This document shows, in pieces, positions 9,231-22,200 of a stretch of 64,000 bases of DNA. Both the position numbers and the translations under genes were made by a program. The stretch's first letter is position 1; each line of letters opens with the position of its first letter. The stretch is from assembly GCA_963573385.1 (NCBI GenBank), contig CAUYLG010038475.1:1-64000 (forward strand), given 5' to 3'. The stretch is from Cacajao melanocephalus. Taxonomy: Eukaryota; Chordata; Mammalia; Primates; Pitheciidae. The notes under the pieces are model-generated. The model was given only the letters and a program-made list of their open reading frames with translations. It did no database searches and was not told where the DNA came from.

Positions 9231-10914
9231 AGTTTATTTACTAATTTTAGTTTTTAAGCCCATCTTTTAAAACAGTTGAAAATAACACTGTAATTCAAGC
9301 TTATTAAGTCCAACTTAAAATCCCAAGCTTCTCAAAAGTATCCAAACAGATACTCAATCACAATGAACGATGATGTTTCTATCCATAGAATTATTTTATT
9401 ATAATCATATCATGTTCTGTTTCTGGTTAAAGCATGTCAGGACCTTTAAAAAAAACAAGGGGTAAACTTTTAAGAAAATATCGAATGTACTATGCATTAT
9501 TGTTCTGAAAGTGATTATACTCAGATAATGGATACAGACAGCAATTATATTCACCATATACTATAAAAATTAGTAATAAAGCAATCAAAGTTCTTAGAAA
9601 AATGAGTGGATACTTAGTATAGATACAATAAATTAGGGAAATTATTAAATAATAATCATTTGTATTGAAAATGTCTTTCTTTAGTAAAGAAATGGTCATC
9701 TTTGGCCTATTGTTTCTAGGCCTTTAAATTATTATATACTTTTATCTAAGACAGGGTAATTTATAGATGAAAGAGTCAATAACTAAAATAAAATGTATAT
9801 GTTCTTGCTGACGCAGCATAGAAGACAGGAAATGCAAGTTAGAAATTTTGCAGACTTTTAAAAAAGTAACCTAAGTGGGCTTTACACAATGGGATAATAT
9901 GAAACAAATACAACACTAGTGATATCAAAGAAATGAAACAATGTGTCTGAAGAAGTAAGTTACTTTGCAATTTGCAAACCATTCGACACATTATAACTTT
10001 CAGAAACTATAAGATAATACAAAGCTGGAGAAGTTCATGTTCCTAAACTGAGGTTTAGGTCATGATAAGACATACACAACTTGTAATCCTCACAATGCAA
10101 AACAAAACAGCACCTAAATAATAGAACTAGTGGGAAACATTGACTTCGGAAGACCACTCAAAACATATGCAACCTTGGGAGTATATTGCTAGCAAAAATA
10201 ATACTGGCACCTCAGAAAATAATTTGGACCACCCAAGGAAGTGACTCAGAATTATTAAAAAAAAAAAATGAGCATAAATGCTGGCAACACTTTAACTAGA
10301 ATTGGTGGAAGAATCCAGTCGGAAGGCAAACTCCAAGCCAGTAGGCTTGCCATTGAAATGGGTGCAGGGTCAGGGCAACTGCAAATATTTAAGAGCTGCA
10401 CAAGGCCAGGAGCATGACCCTTTGAAGAGGAAGCCCAGATGCAGGCATTCATTTCTGTTTTTGTTTTTAGTTTTCTTAAAACTAAGCCAAAAGGGCTCCT
10501 GCTGACTATATAACATTCAAACTGAGGGCTTCTTTGCCCACCCAAGGTTATACTACTACTCTGACTATTACTGCCTCCCTTTGCCTAGGATATATTGTAT
10601 ATAAAGCTATACAACTTCCATATTATACTAATATAATATTTCCTATTTGCCAATTGCAAATTAGCTAATTGGTATTTTAAAAACATATGTTGGAGGAGAA
10701 TGTGCTGTAATTCCTGGAACAATTAGATCGAATTTTTTAAAAAAAGGTTCACATTCAATAAGATGTCTTCTCACTTTGAAATGCCTTTTGCATATTAGGC
10801 AATATCTTTCACTCCAACTGAAATGTAAGATTGGTATTAGTAGCCACTGTCAACGAACTTTTTGCAATAATATCTACCACCAAAAGCAACAAAACCAAAT
10901 TAGCTTACTATAAA
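9231..10914. other. No feature recognised
   Basis: About 1.7 kb with no repeat I can name and no coding frame. 10280-10500 is somewhat richer in G+C and non-repetitive, with 'gcaactgcaaatatttaaga', and is a possible conserved non-coding stretch. Confidence 0.4.
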
Positions 10915-11080
10915 AAAGGTACTGTGTGCCAGGGGTTGTCATCTCAGTTTATCTTAAAAGAACCACACCATTTTGAGACCTAGAGACAAAGGCACTGAGA
11001 AACTAAATAGTTAGCTTACGGTCACTGTTAATTTGTAGATGAATTTCAAAATGAGGTTTCCCAACCTGAGTTCAACAAAT
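10915..11080 (-). mobile_element. MIR SINE
   Basis: Reverse MIR: 'gtactgtgtgccaggggttg', then 'catctcagtttatcttaaaa', 'gagacaaaggcactgagaaa' and 'ttagcttacggtcactgtta' follow the family order. Confidence 0.7.
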
Positions 11081-11156
11081 CAGATGTGACGGTGACTTGC
11101 TAAAAATATAGATGAAATCTAAAAATATAGATGATTGCATTCATCTCAAACCCACT

Positions 11157-11556
11157 GGGTTAGTCCATTTGTGCTACTATAACAGAATATCTAAAACTGG
11201 GTAATTTATAAATAATAAGAGATTTGCTTCTTACAGTTCCAGAGGCTAGGAAGTATAAAGCTGAGGGGCCCACATGTGGTGAGGGTTTTCTTGCTGCATC
11301 TCCCCATGGCGGAAAGTGGAAGAGCAAGAGAGAACTCATATAAGAGAGACAGAAAGGGCCAAACTCGCTTTTATAACAGCCTACTGTCATGATAATCCCA
11401 CTACTGCAATAACAACATTAATCCATGTATGAAAGTAGTGTTCTCACGGCCTAATCACCTTTCAATGTCACCATCTCTTAATACTATTCACAATGGCAAC
11501 TAAATTTCTACATGAGTTTTTGGAAGGGACACAAAACTCACTTTTTAACTATCATG
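11157..11556 (-). mobile_element. MLT1/MST-type LTR (ERVL-MaLR)
   Basis: Reverse LTR with 'ttagtccatttgtgctacta', 'aactgggtaatttataaata', 'tgcttcttacagttccagag', 'ggtgagggttttcttgctgc' and 'ctcacggcctaatcaccttt'. Solo LTR, no internal region. The subfamily (MLT1A/MSTD-like) is tentative. Confidence 0.85.
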
Positions 11557-11684
11557 AGGGAGAGTGAAAGGTCTGAGAATCATATTTAAGTAAATTGATT
11601 CTTCTAAAAATTAGAATTTAAGATCTATAAATTATAGGATTTGTAGTTTGATAGGTCAGGCAATGATCTGTCAAGTAGAACTGC

Positions 11685-11890
11685 TTAGAAGCAAATCTTC
11701 GCTTCCTTACTTACTAGTTAAATGGATTTGGAAGTTGCTGTGTCTCAGTTTCACCACCTATAAAATGGGGTAAAAGCAATAGCTGTATTTCCTTTACAGG
11801 GGTGCTGTGAGAATTAAAGGATGTAAATGTATGATGTTGTTAGGACAGTCTTTCACATAGTAAGTGTTATATAAATGTAAGCTATAAATG
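11685..11890 (+). mobile_element. MIR SINE
   Basis: Forward MIR, well preserved in the middle: 'tgctgtgtctcagtttcacc', 'cctataaaatggggtaaaag' and 'ggtgctgtgagaattaaagg', closing with 'cacatagtaagtgttatata'. Confidence 0.85.
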
Positions 11891-12335
11891 TTACAGGAAA
11901 TCTAGTCATAAGAATTAGAGAGTTAAAGTCATGAAGCCTAATACAGCCATGATCATAAGGATTAATAGGACTGAACTCAGGAAAAAAATTCTGAAAATTA
12001 AAATGAAATAAATTACTTGTCATTTTATTCCTATCAAATTTAACAGGAAAGAGGCAATGACCCTTGAAATACCTTCTAAAGCTAAGCTGGAGTTTTAGGC
12101 AATAAGAGAATTCCAACCTGGCTAAATTTTAATATTGGTAATTTTAAAAATAAGTAATAAAATCTCATAAAATGGCAATTTGCAAACCATGATTTTTAAG
12201 AAAGAGTGAGAGAAAAAAATATTCAACTGTCAACATGAAAGCATGCTTGCTGAAAGGAAAAATATGATTGGATAGTCAACTCTGACATTTACTGAAAATA
12301 TAGGAGAGTCACATTCCATTGTTTTCTTTTCTTGT
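11891..12335. other. No feature recognised
   Basis: AT-rich single-copy sequence between a MIR and an Alu. Confidence 0.45.
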
Positions 12336-12638
12336 TTTATTTTTTATTTTATTTTTTTTTAGACAGAGTCTTGCTGTATCCCCCAGGCTGGAGTACAGTG
12401 ATACCACCTCAGCTCACCGCAAGTCCACCTCTGGGTTCAAGCAATTCTCATGCCTCAGCCTCCCTAGGACCTGGTATTACAGGCGTGCACCACCATGCCT
12501 GGCTAATTTTTGCATTTTAGTAGAGACGGGTTTTGCCATGTTGGCCAGGCTGGTCTCAAACTCCTGATCTCAGGTGATCTGCCCGCCTCAGCCTCCCAAA
12601 GTGCTGGGATTACAAGCATGAGCCACCGCGCCTGGTCT
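12336..12638 (-). mobile_element. Alu element
   Basis: Full-length reverse Alu, from a T-rich head through 'agacagagtcttgctgtatc', 'caggctggagtacagtgata', 'gtagagacgggttttgccat' and 'gtgctgggattacaagcatg' to 'gagccaccgcgcctggtc'. It abuts the 3' end of the HAL1/L1 element on its right. Confidence 0.97.
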
Positions 12639-13080
12639 CAAATTCTTATTTCTGACAGCTTGATTGAAGTAGAATTTACACATAAGTAAAATTCAACAAA
12701 TTTAAGGAAATAATTCAATGTGGCCAGCACCACTATCAAGATGTAGAATATTCCCTTCACCCAAAATGTTCTCTCATGCCCATTGTAGATAATGTCTCAC
12801 AACACAGGTAGTATCTGAAGTGATTTCTAATGCTAGCTTTGCCTTTTCTAGGATTTCATAGAAATGAAATCATTTAGTATTTTTGTTTTTGGCTATTTTC
12901 ACTTAGCATGATGCCTTTGAGATTTATCCGTGTGTTATATGTATCATTAGTTCTTTATTTTGTATGGCTCAAATGTATTCCATTGTTTGAATATGGGATA
13001 ATTTGTTTATGCATTTATCTGCTAAAGATGCTTGATTTGTTTCCATTTTGGGGATATTATGAATAAAGGTCTATAATTTT

Positions 13081-13372
13081 TGGAGGGGACGGGGGGCAGA
13101 ATTGCACTGGATAGTCACCCAGGCTGGAATGCAGTGGTGCAATCTCGGCTCACTGCAACTTCCACCTCCAGATTCTAGCGATTCTCATGCCTCAGCCTCC
13201 CAAGCAGCTTGGATTACAGTTGTGCACTGCCACACCTGTATTTTTGTATTTTTAGTAGAGACAGAGTTTCACCATGTTGGCCAGGCTGGTCTTGAACTCC
13301 TGACCTCAAGTGATACACCTGCTTTGGCCTCCCAAAGTGCTGGGATTACAGACTTGAGATTCAGTGCCTGGT
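13081..13372 (-). mobile_element. Alu element inside HAL1
   Basis: Reverse Alu with 'caggctggaatgcagtggtg', 'caatctcggctcactgcaac', 'tttttgtatttttagtagag' and 'gtgctgggattacagacttg'. Its T-rich head has been replaced by a G-rich stretch, so the tail end is altered. Confidence 0.95.
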
Positions 13373-14220
13373 CCCCTAAATATTTATATATGTCTTAAGT
13401 TGATATTTATCTTATTTTCTTATGGATAAAGGGAATTTCTGAGTCATTTGATAACTATATATTTAATTGTGTAAGCAACTGCCACACTGTTTTCCAAAAC
13501 ATACCATTCCGAACTCCCACTGGCAATGTATGAGAGGTCCAGTTGCTCCACATGCTCGATACTCCGTATCTTCAGTCTTTCATTTTAGCCATTCTACTCA
13601 GGTGTAGGGGTGTATCATTACAGTTTTAATTTGAATTTTTCTAATAATTTTTTGATGTTGACTATCTTTTCATGTGTGCTTGTCATTCATATATCATCTT
13701 TGGTGAAATAGCTGTAAAAAACTCTTTTCCACCTTTTGTCTCATTAATTTTGAGGTTTTGTTTTTAACAGTTCTTGATATATTTTGATATAGCTCCTATC
13801 TTCGATATGTATTTGAATAGATTTTGTCCTAGTCTTCAGCTTGGTTTTTGTTAGAAGATGATTCTCCACATATCTCTCAAATTTTTTCAGTCTTATGAGT
13901 GGGGATCCTAAATGTTCCTTTATGTTAAACTACCTTTTCAAGGATTTTGATTAGTGTTTAGTATCATCTTTGCATTCTTTCCATTTTATCTGTATCTTTA
14001 TAAAGTGGATTCTTAGTAGGTGACTTGTATTTAATTTTATTCTTCTATTTTCTCTAGGATTTACTATATAAACCATTAACTTGTTACAATATGCCTTCAA
14101 ATTATATTATGCCACTTTAGATATAATTTACAAACCTCACAGTATTTAATTTTACATTCCTGTTCACATTCTTGTGCTAGTGTTAGCATACATTTTCATC
14201 TACATATATTAACAGAGTAC

Positions 14221-14283
14221 ATTATTTTGTTCTATTATTATTTTGTTCGATTATTATGTTCTATCATTATTTTGTTCTATTAT
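14221..14283. repeat. Short imperfect tandem repeat
   Basis: Repeated units of about 16-17 bp, 'ttattttgttctatta' and variants, within the HAL1 element. Confidence 0.7.
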
Positions 14284-14703
14284 GTTTTAAAAATTTAAAT
14301 CTGAATAAAAATAATCTTTATATTTATCCATATAATTTCAATTTCTCGTGCTCTTCTTTCCTGTGTGTAGATGCAAATTTTTATCTGGTATCATTTTCCT
14401 TTTATAAACAACCTTTTATAATATTTTTCAAACTGCAGATTTGCTGGCAATTAACTGTCAGTCTCAGTTTTTGTTTGGCTGAAAAACAGCTTGCTTTGCC
14501 TCCAGTTTTGAAAGAATTTTTTTCTGGGTACAAAATTCTAAGTTAACAATTTCTCTTCTTCAGTAAAGATGCCACACCATTGTATTTTCATTTGCATAGT
14601 TTCTAACAAGTCCATCATATGTCTGATCTTTGTTCCTTTCTATGTATCCTGGCTGTATTATTTAACTTCTGATAAGATACTCTTCATCACTCATTTTTAG
14701 TAA

Positions 14704-15039
<336 letters not shown>

Positions 15040-16009
15040 TAATTTTTTTAATGTTTTCTTCAGGTCATGTTATGTTCATTAGCCTTTTTGATAATTTTTA
15101 TCAAATTTTGGAAACTTTTGAGTTTTTTCTAAAATTAATTTCTAGCTCCTTCTTCCTTTTAGGGCTCCAATTATGTATGCGGGACCACCTGCTTTCATGC
15201 CACATGAAACTTTCACATTTATTAATGCAATTAATTTTTCAAGTCTTTAAATAATTTTACTCTGTCTGCTTCATATTCCATTCACTTAACTTCTCTTACT
15301 GTTTCCAAGTTCATTAATCTTTACCTCTATATTATTTAATCTGTTGTAATCCTATCTCATGTATTTTTAATTTATACACTTTATTTTTTCATCTCTATAA
15401 GTTCTATTTGGGTGTCTTTTATTTCTTCCATGTCTCTCCTTATCACGTTTATGTTTTTCTACCTTCTTGAACATATGGAGCATATTTATAATAATTTTTT
15501 AATAACAACTTGTCTGCTAATTATAGCATGTCTGCCATTTCTTAAGTATGTTTCCATTAATGGATTTTTTCCCCCTGAATATAAGTCATGTTATATTGCT
15601 TTTTAACATACCTGGTAAGTTTTTACTGGATGGTCGACATTATGAATTATACACTGGTATACTGGACTTCAAGTAGTGTTTGACTTTGTAATGGCACACA
15701 GTTAAGTAGCTTTTCAGCATTTTAAGTAAACTGTTAAAGAAGGTACAGACCAGATTCCCTAGAGCTAATTGTGTGCCACTTGTAAAGAAATACAGTTTTA
15801 TGGATCTAACAGGCCTCGTGGTCTCTTCACTCTGGCTGGGGAAAATGTCAGCAATTCCCAACCTTGTGTGAGTGCTAACAATTATTTATCATACTCCTTT
15901 CTGCTTGTCCTTTCTTTGGCATTTGCTTGTTTCCTCTAATACATGTACGGGTAAGTCCTCTGCCAAAGATTTGAAGAAACACCTCCATAAGTCTCTAATG
16001 TTCATCCTC

Positions 16010-16100
16010 ATTCTATCTCTTTGTATCTCTCTGTGTGTCTCTATCTATCTCATTTTATCTCTCTCTCTCTGTCTCTCTCTCTCTCTCTTTCTCTGCAGTT
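16010..16100. repeat. CT-rich simple repeat
   Basis: Interrupted (TC)n and (TCTA)n run within the 5' part of the HAL1 element. Confidence 0.85.
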
Positions 16101-16424
16101 CCTTCCCTTCTTGTACTTTGACTCCAAAATTTTAGCACTCAAGGCTTTCCTAAACTTTGATCTCTATTTCTAAGACTTAGCACAACTTCTGAACTCTATT
16201 TGGGTTCTCCATCTCTACTCTGTGGTCTGGATATTGCCCCCAGGAAGTAAACTAGCACAACTGTAAGCCTTCCCCTTTGAGTACCCTTCTTTCAGGAACC
16301 ATCGACCTGCATTATCTGTCATCCAATGGCTTAATAATGTTGCTTTACATACTTTTGCTCAGTTTATATTTAAGGTGGGAAGAAGTAGATATAATCCCTG
16401 TTAGTCTGTAATAGAAGCACAAGT

Positions 16425-18176
16425 AAAGAGTCAAATTATTAATCATTCTTTTTCTTCCAATCCATTCTGAAATTGTATTGTGCATTATCACCTTCACAAT
16501 AGACCTTAAGAACCTTCATTTTTTAAAAATTATCCTTCATTGAGGTAAGAACTTTCCTTAAAACCCAGAGAATAACTGATTTGTACTAACAAGTTACGAA
16601 ATGTTTGAATGATTTGGATAGATTGTCTTCAGGTCTAATGAGGAAATTTAAATAATACAAAATAAGATAAGATATACTGAGCATGAAATTAAAACAATTC
16701 TCCAGACCTGGCTTCTAACACTTAAGACACTAAGATCTGTTTTAAAATTTTTCATACCAGTATTCCCATTGAAATCATTTTTTTCAGATATCTCAGAAAA
16801 AAATGGATGCATAGAGAAGTATTAGGTATACAGTGTATTTGTGGGGCAACGGGAAACAACGCCAAGATTTGCCTTTAATGTGGTATTGAATCAGACAAAA
16901 GAAAGGTAAACTAGCTGGCTAAAACATAAAAGCAGGCGATGAGTACAAAAGATTAAATAATAAAACAGCTAACAGATTTTTAAGGAATGCACACAATATC
17001 CACTTAAAACAAGGAACTTCTCAGCAGAGGTGGAAATTGTTTATATATGCTCTATGGCATGCATGTATCACACTACAGGCTTCCTTACAATATGCTACTG
17101 ATATAGTTAGTTGAGCAAATAAAATGTATCAAATTCAGAGGCTCTCTTAACCATAAAGTATAATGAAAAGCAAATGTAGTCAGCTTTGGAATGGCATTGC
17201 ATGTTAATACCCTTCTTTTAACGATATCAGCTCCCTAAGTGAAAAAAAAATACACATCTGGAAAAAGGACAACTATTCCATTAAAACAAAATCATTGGAT
17301 ATTCTTGCCAGATAAATTTCAGTGTTCCAGTAAGACAGTAGACCCTTAAAAATCCAAATGAATGCTAAAAGAAAAAATGCAGCTTAAAAAAATAGTTATA
17401 CTTGAAAGAACCATTCTTGTTGGTATATGACTACACAAATATACTGTGTTATAGAAAGATAAAGGAAGCCATCTCAGACAAGTTTTAACAGTTTGGTCCT
17501 GGGAAATGCAGCCAAAAAATTTTAGATGTAACAATGTATAATAATACTGTTTTATAAAGGGATCGTTTCCACTACTGTTTCCCTGCCAATTTTCTTATTT
17601 TCAAATATTTTTGAAGGTTATATATAAATGAAATTGGGTAAAATATAAAAGAATGGTACACCAAAGCAAAGCCATTCAACAGGTATCATAAAAATGTCAT
17701 TTGCAATGGTTGTGACTTGTAATTGTGAAAGATTTATAGGACCATTTGGAATAATACACATTTTCACATCCCAAGCCTCATGGACTCAAAATGTAACCAT
17801 TGCTCTTACTCTTTCAGACTCCACATGTTAATGATCTCCTGTTTTATTTCAGATATTCTGAGGGTGCGCTAGGTTTCATTCAGGGATGGAGAGTAAATCT
17901 TTTCTTAAACACTTAAACTTTATTCTTATATTTTAACACAGGGTAACACTATAATTAGCCTATGAGATTTTAATCTAAGCAATGAGTTAAAGTAGCTGCT
18001 GTCTGTAACCAGTTCCAGTTCCCAGGTCCAGTACAGTCTCTAAACTTCAGATCTAACTAATATCCAGATCCATTCTAGGAACCACCCAGAAAAGCTACCC
18101 TGTCAATAGCTTCACAAGTTCATCTTTATCAGATCATGTAGCATTTTACTAGGAACTCTGAGGATAATTCAAAACA
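16425..18176. other. Repeat-poor unique sequence
   Basis: About 1.75 kb with no recognised transposon and no coding frame. It forms the left part of a generally repeat-poor block reaching to about 25.1 kb. Confidence 0.5.
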
Positions 18177-18177
18177 G

Positions 18178-18192
18178 CTGTGTGTGTGTGCA

Positions 18193-18229
<37 letters not shown>
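18178..18229. repeat. (TG)n microsatellite
   Basis: TG dinucleotide run interrupted once by 'catgcg', about 52 bp. Alternating purine-pyrimidine DNA of this kind can adopt Z-form and is usually length-polymorphic. Confidence 0.95.
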
Positions 18230-18747
18230 CAGGCAGAGACAGAGATATAAAATAAGAAAGAGAGAGAGGAATATTGAGAAGTTCAGCTAGATACCTCTTG
18301 ATCTACCAGAAGTCATAAAAGAATGGAAAATTAGAAAGTATTATAATGAAAACATCTTTTTTCATTAAAGTATGATAATGAAAACATATTCATTTTATTA
18401 AGAAGAAAGACCTGATTGTGACTCTTCTATTATTTTGAGTATTTTATTCAGTACTGGGTCTATATTTAGTAAGTAGAAATAAAATACAGTTAAGTCACTT
18501 TAAGGAACTCTTATGGCACCATTTAAATGGGCAGCAACATAAAATTACATATACATTATTAATATCTACTTAGTCTACTGAACAAAAGCAGTGACTCAGG
18601 GTCAACAAGTACTTCACTTATAGTGCCTTTCACACATACAGTGGTAGAGTGTGTGATCTTCCAAGCTGTATACAATGGTCATATTCTTAATAGCCCAGAA
18701 ACGAAATGAGACCATTAACTGGAAAACTGTATCTCTCTGTCAGATAC

Positions 18748-19087
18748 TGCAATGGTTTGAATGTTTTTGTCCCCTCCAAATTTCACATTGTAACTTAATC
18801 CTTAATGCAACAATATTGGCAGTGTGGCCTTTGGAAAGTGATTGAATCGTGAGGGCTCTGCCCTCATGAATGAGATTAGATGCCTTTGTAAAAAGACTTG
18901 ATGGAGGAAGGTCACCCCGCTCTTTCCCTTCCACCTTCTAACATGTGAACATGCAGCAGGAAGACCCTCAAGAGATGTCAATATCTTGATCTTGGATTTC
19001 CTGGCCCCAGAACTATGAGATATAAATTCCTGCTCTTATAGAAATTATCAGTCAGTGGTATTCTAACAGCGCTAATGGAATAAGACA
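18748..19087 (+). mobile_element. MLT1-type LTR (ERVL-MaLR)
   Basis: Forward LTR: 'atggtttgaatgtttttgtc', 'cccctccaaatttcacattg', 'gtgagggctctgccctcatg', 'cttgatcttggatttcctgg' and the closing 'gctaatggaataagaca'. Solo LTR with no internal sequence. Confidence 0.88.
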
Positions 19088-19216
19088 GGCATCTAATACC
19101 TTAGACTCAGAAACATATAGAAAACCTACCATAAAAGGTGCAAAGTGATCAAAAAGTCTAAGTGAACCCTTCAGAGTTTACCTTTTCTTTTCTATCTGCT
19201 TCTTACCAGAATAGCA

Positions 19217-19262
19217 CATACACATACACACACGCACACACGCACACACACACACACACACA
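19217..19262. repeat. (CA)n microsatellite
   Basis: CA dinucleotide run with a few 'cg' and 'ta' interruptions. Together with the (TG)n run about 1 kb to the left it forms a complementary pair flanking the MLT1 LTR. Confidence 0.95.
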
Positions 19263-22200
19263 CTTCATTTTGTGTGTGACATTTTACTCATATACTGACC
19301 TCACCATCCATTTTCTTTAGCAAATAATTTTTCTTACAAAAGTGTTAATTTCCAGGTATACATTCCCCTTTACTCCCATATTATCATAGTCTCAAGGTTC
19401 CTTTTCATGAAATTTCCCAATAATTTTGGACAGCAACAGAAGTAGTTGCCAAGCTCTTTCTTGCATATACCCTGCTTATTGGTTTTATGAACCACATATC
19501 TGTTGTCCTAGAATATCTTCCTCTTTCCTGTTTTAAATGTGTGGACCATGAAAACCGCTGATTGAAAAAGCATAATGGTGAAAAGCAGAATAGATTTCTG
19601 TAAATATGATTTTTCAAACAAAATTGTGTATCATTATCAACATAACATATATATGAGGAACCTCTTCATTTTTCCTGTGTCCACATTTTCTTGCTAAATA
19701 TTTTCATAAAGCATTCCATTTTTAATCTCTTTCTCAATGCTTTCCCAAAGTATTTATCAGATTTTGGGCACAGAGCAAGAGTGAGGGTAGAAAAAATGGA
19801 CAACTAAGTTTGGCATCTAAAACTTAACTCTTATTTTGCTTTATTCACTAGCTACATTTTTAGTGAACTGAAGAAGTTTCACAAACTTCAAAGAAATGAG
19901 AATAAAAATTTGTAGATAACCTTTTAGTAGCTAGGGATAAACTAGATTTTCATCTAAGGAAGTTTGACTCTGAGGGACCTCAGCTTAAAATCCTCATTAT
20001 TAGTCAATATTTGTACTTTCAGGATGAGCAGCATATTTATATTTTAGTTATGTTAATATTCAGTTAAGACATGAAGAAAAAAGTGGGTGAGTGAAGGGTA
20101 AACACAAAAAATCTTATAAGGTTCCTATTAGTCTCATAAAACATTCCCAGAAACATCTGTTGTACTCATGAGTTCTCCTTTTCTCAATTTCTACAATAGC
20201 TACAAGATTTAAAATCCATCAGTTTCCTTCTCACTAACACATATATGTTTAGTCACTAGAAATGCCTGCAATGCATTTTAATAATATTAAAGAAAGAAGT
20301 TTGCATAGCCAAAAATATAAGGAATAAAGTTCATCAGATTTGCTGAAAATGGGATGGGCTGAAATCTATCAACAACTGGTGCAATACATATTACACATAA
20401 GTGTGTAATATATACAATCTGGGAAATGAGCTATTTGTTTACTTTTAAAATAATCTGACTTGGTCATTAATTAAACTTGGAATGCTAGCTAATACACTTC
20501 TTTTTATATTCTTTATCATAAGTAAAATAAAATCTCTCGCACATATTTCTGGAATAGAATAACAAAAATTGCTTTCCTCACATGCAGAATGGATACAATA
20601 TTAAATATAAAGATGAACAGTAATGGGTTATTTGTTTCCTCCCCTCTAAACACTTTTCTAGTAGAGACCATCAGATACTAACCTGGATTCTTGTAAATGC
20701 ATTGATTTTCTCCAGATTTTCCTAACATTTACATGAGGTCATTGAAAGCTGAGTGTGTTAGCAATCACATACTCTTCATCCCTGGAAAGGCACTGCCAAT
20801 TTTCCACACTTTCTGACAAAAACAGGCAAACCCAACCAAACAAAACAAAACAAAAAACTTTGAACAAACATAAATGGAAAGTTTTGTAATTCTAACATGA
20901 TGGGATGGAGTTTTCTCCCATAAAAACAATTTCCCTGTTTCCTATTAAACATTAAAATTGCTCATTACAGACTGTATCATTTTCATAGGATAGTTTTAAA
21001 AATCATGACTGAAAGCATATACATTCTAGGCATTTTATTTGTGCAAATTTTTCTATAATAATAGTATATTCGCATTCCCTATTATACAGATCTCAGATTC
21101 TTATAAAATAAAATATTGTGTTTTACATGACAATCACTTTAGGGAAAGTAAGTTCAATTGCATGGCTTACTAAGTATTCATTAAACTACTAAACTTCCAA
21201 TTTCCTGAAATTGTTTTTGTTTATATTCATCAGGAAGAAGTCCTTACCTTCCACTCTTCCACCTATCCCATGTATCCCCCCAACACACCAAAAAACTCAA
21301 TTACACATGTATTTATATCATCACACTTTAGCTTCTAATTCAGTGGCTTACTGTATCTTTTATCTCAAAACTAATATCTATCTCAATAGCACAAAGTTAC
21401 TAGTGGCAAAATCAGGTTCTAGAGAAGCAGATTCTTTCTTTCGTGTTAGAACTACATAAAAATATTTTCTGACAGGTGAAAGATGCTTAGGAACACATTT
21501 ATCCAGCTGAATTTACCTTTGAGGGTTAAAATTAGATAAATAGGAAACCAGTGGTGATTTTTTTCCCAACAGCTTGCATCTATCAGCTGGGTGTTAAGAG
21601 CTGTCTTACATAACAAGCATATGGTGACCATAACTGCTACACTGTACATAAACAAGAAAAATAATCGAAATAACATGCCACAAAATTATAATAAAGGTGA
21701 AATGACCATTTCATTACACATCTGGCAATGTTAACAGCTTCTGAAAAGAAGAAAATGCTTTTCTAGAGAAACCTCAGGTGAAGTTAACATTTGCTTCTGC
21801 AGTTAAAAAAGATAGGTATAGTTTGGTCTCGACAGAATCACTAGAAGAACTTGGCAGAGCTTTTTAATCAACAAGCGATGCTGTTAAGGAAACTTTAAAT
21901 TTAAAAAAACAACTTTTTATATTAAGTAAACTCAGCAGCTATTCCTTTTGAGTTTTTCTCCAGAGGATTTGATTTAAACGAAGCATCTCTGTCAAAGAGC
22001 AGGGCTTATTATTCCAATGCAGAATATTCAATGAAAGTAAAAGATTACATGGGAATCTTACAGAGGTTGCAGCAATTCCAAATTTAAAATTGTCTGCTCC
22101 ATTTAGATAAACCTTAAAGCTTTCTTGCTCTCATTTTCTCTTTCTTATTTACATTTTATTATGCCATTTCTTCCTCAGCACTTGAGCCCCAGCAAGGATC

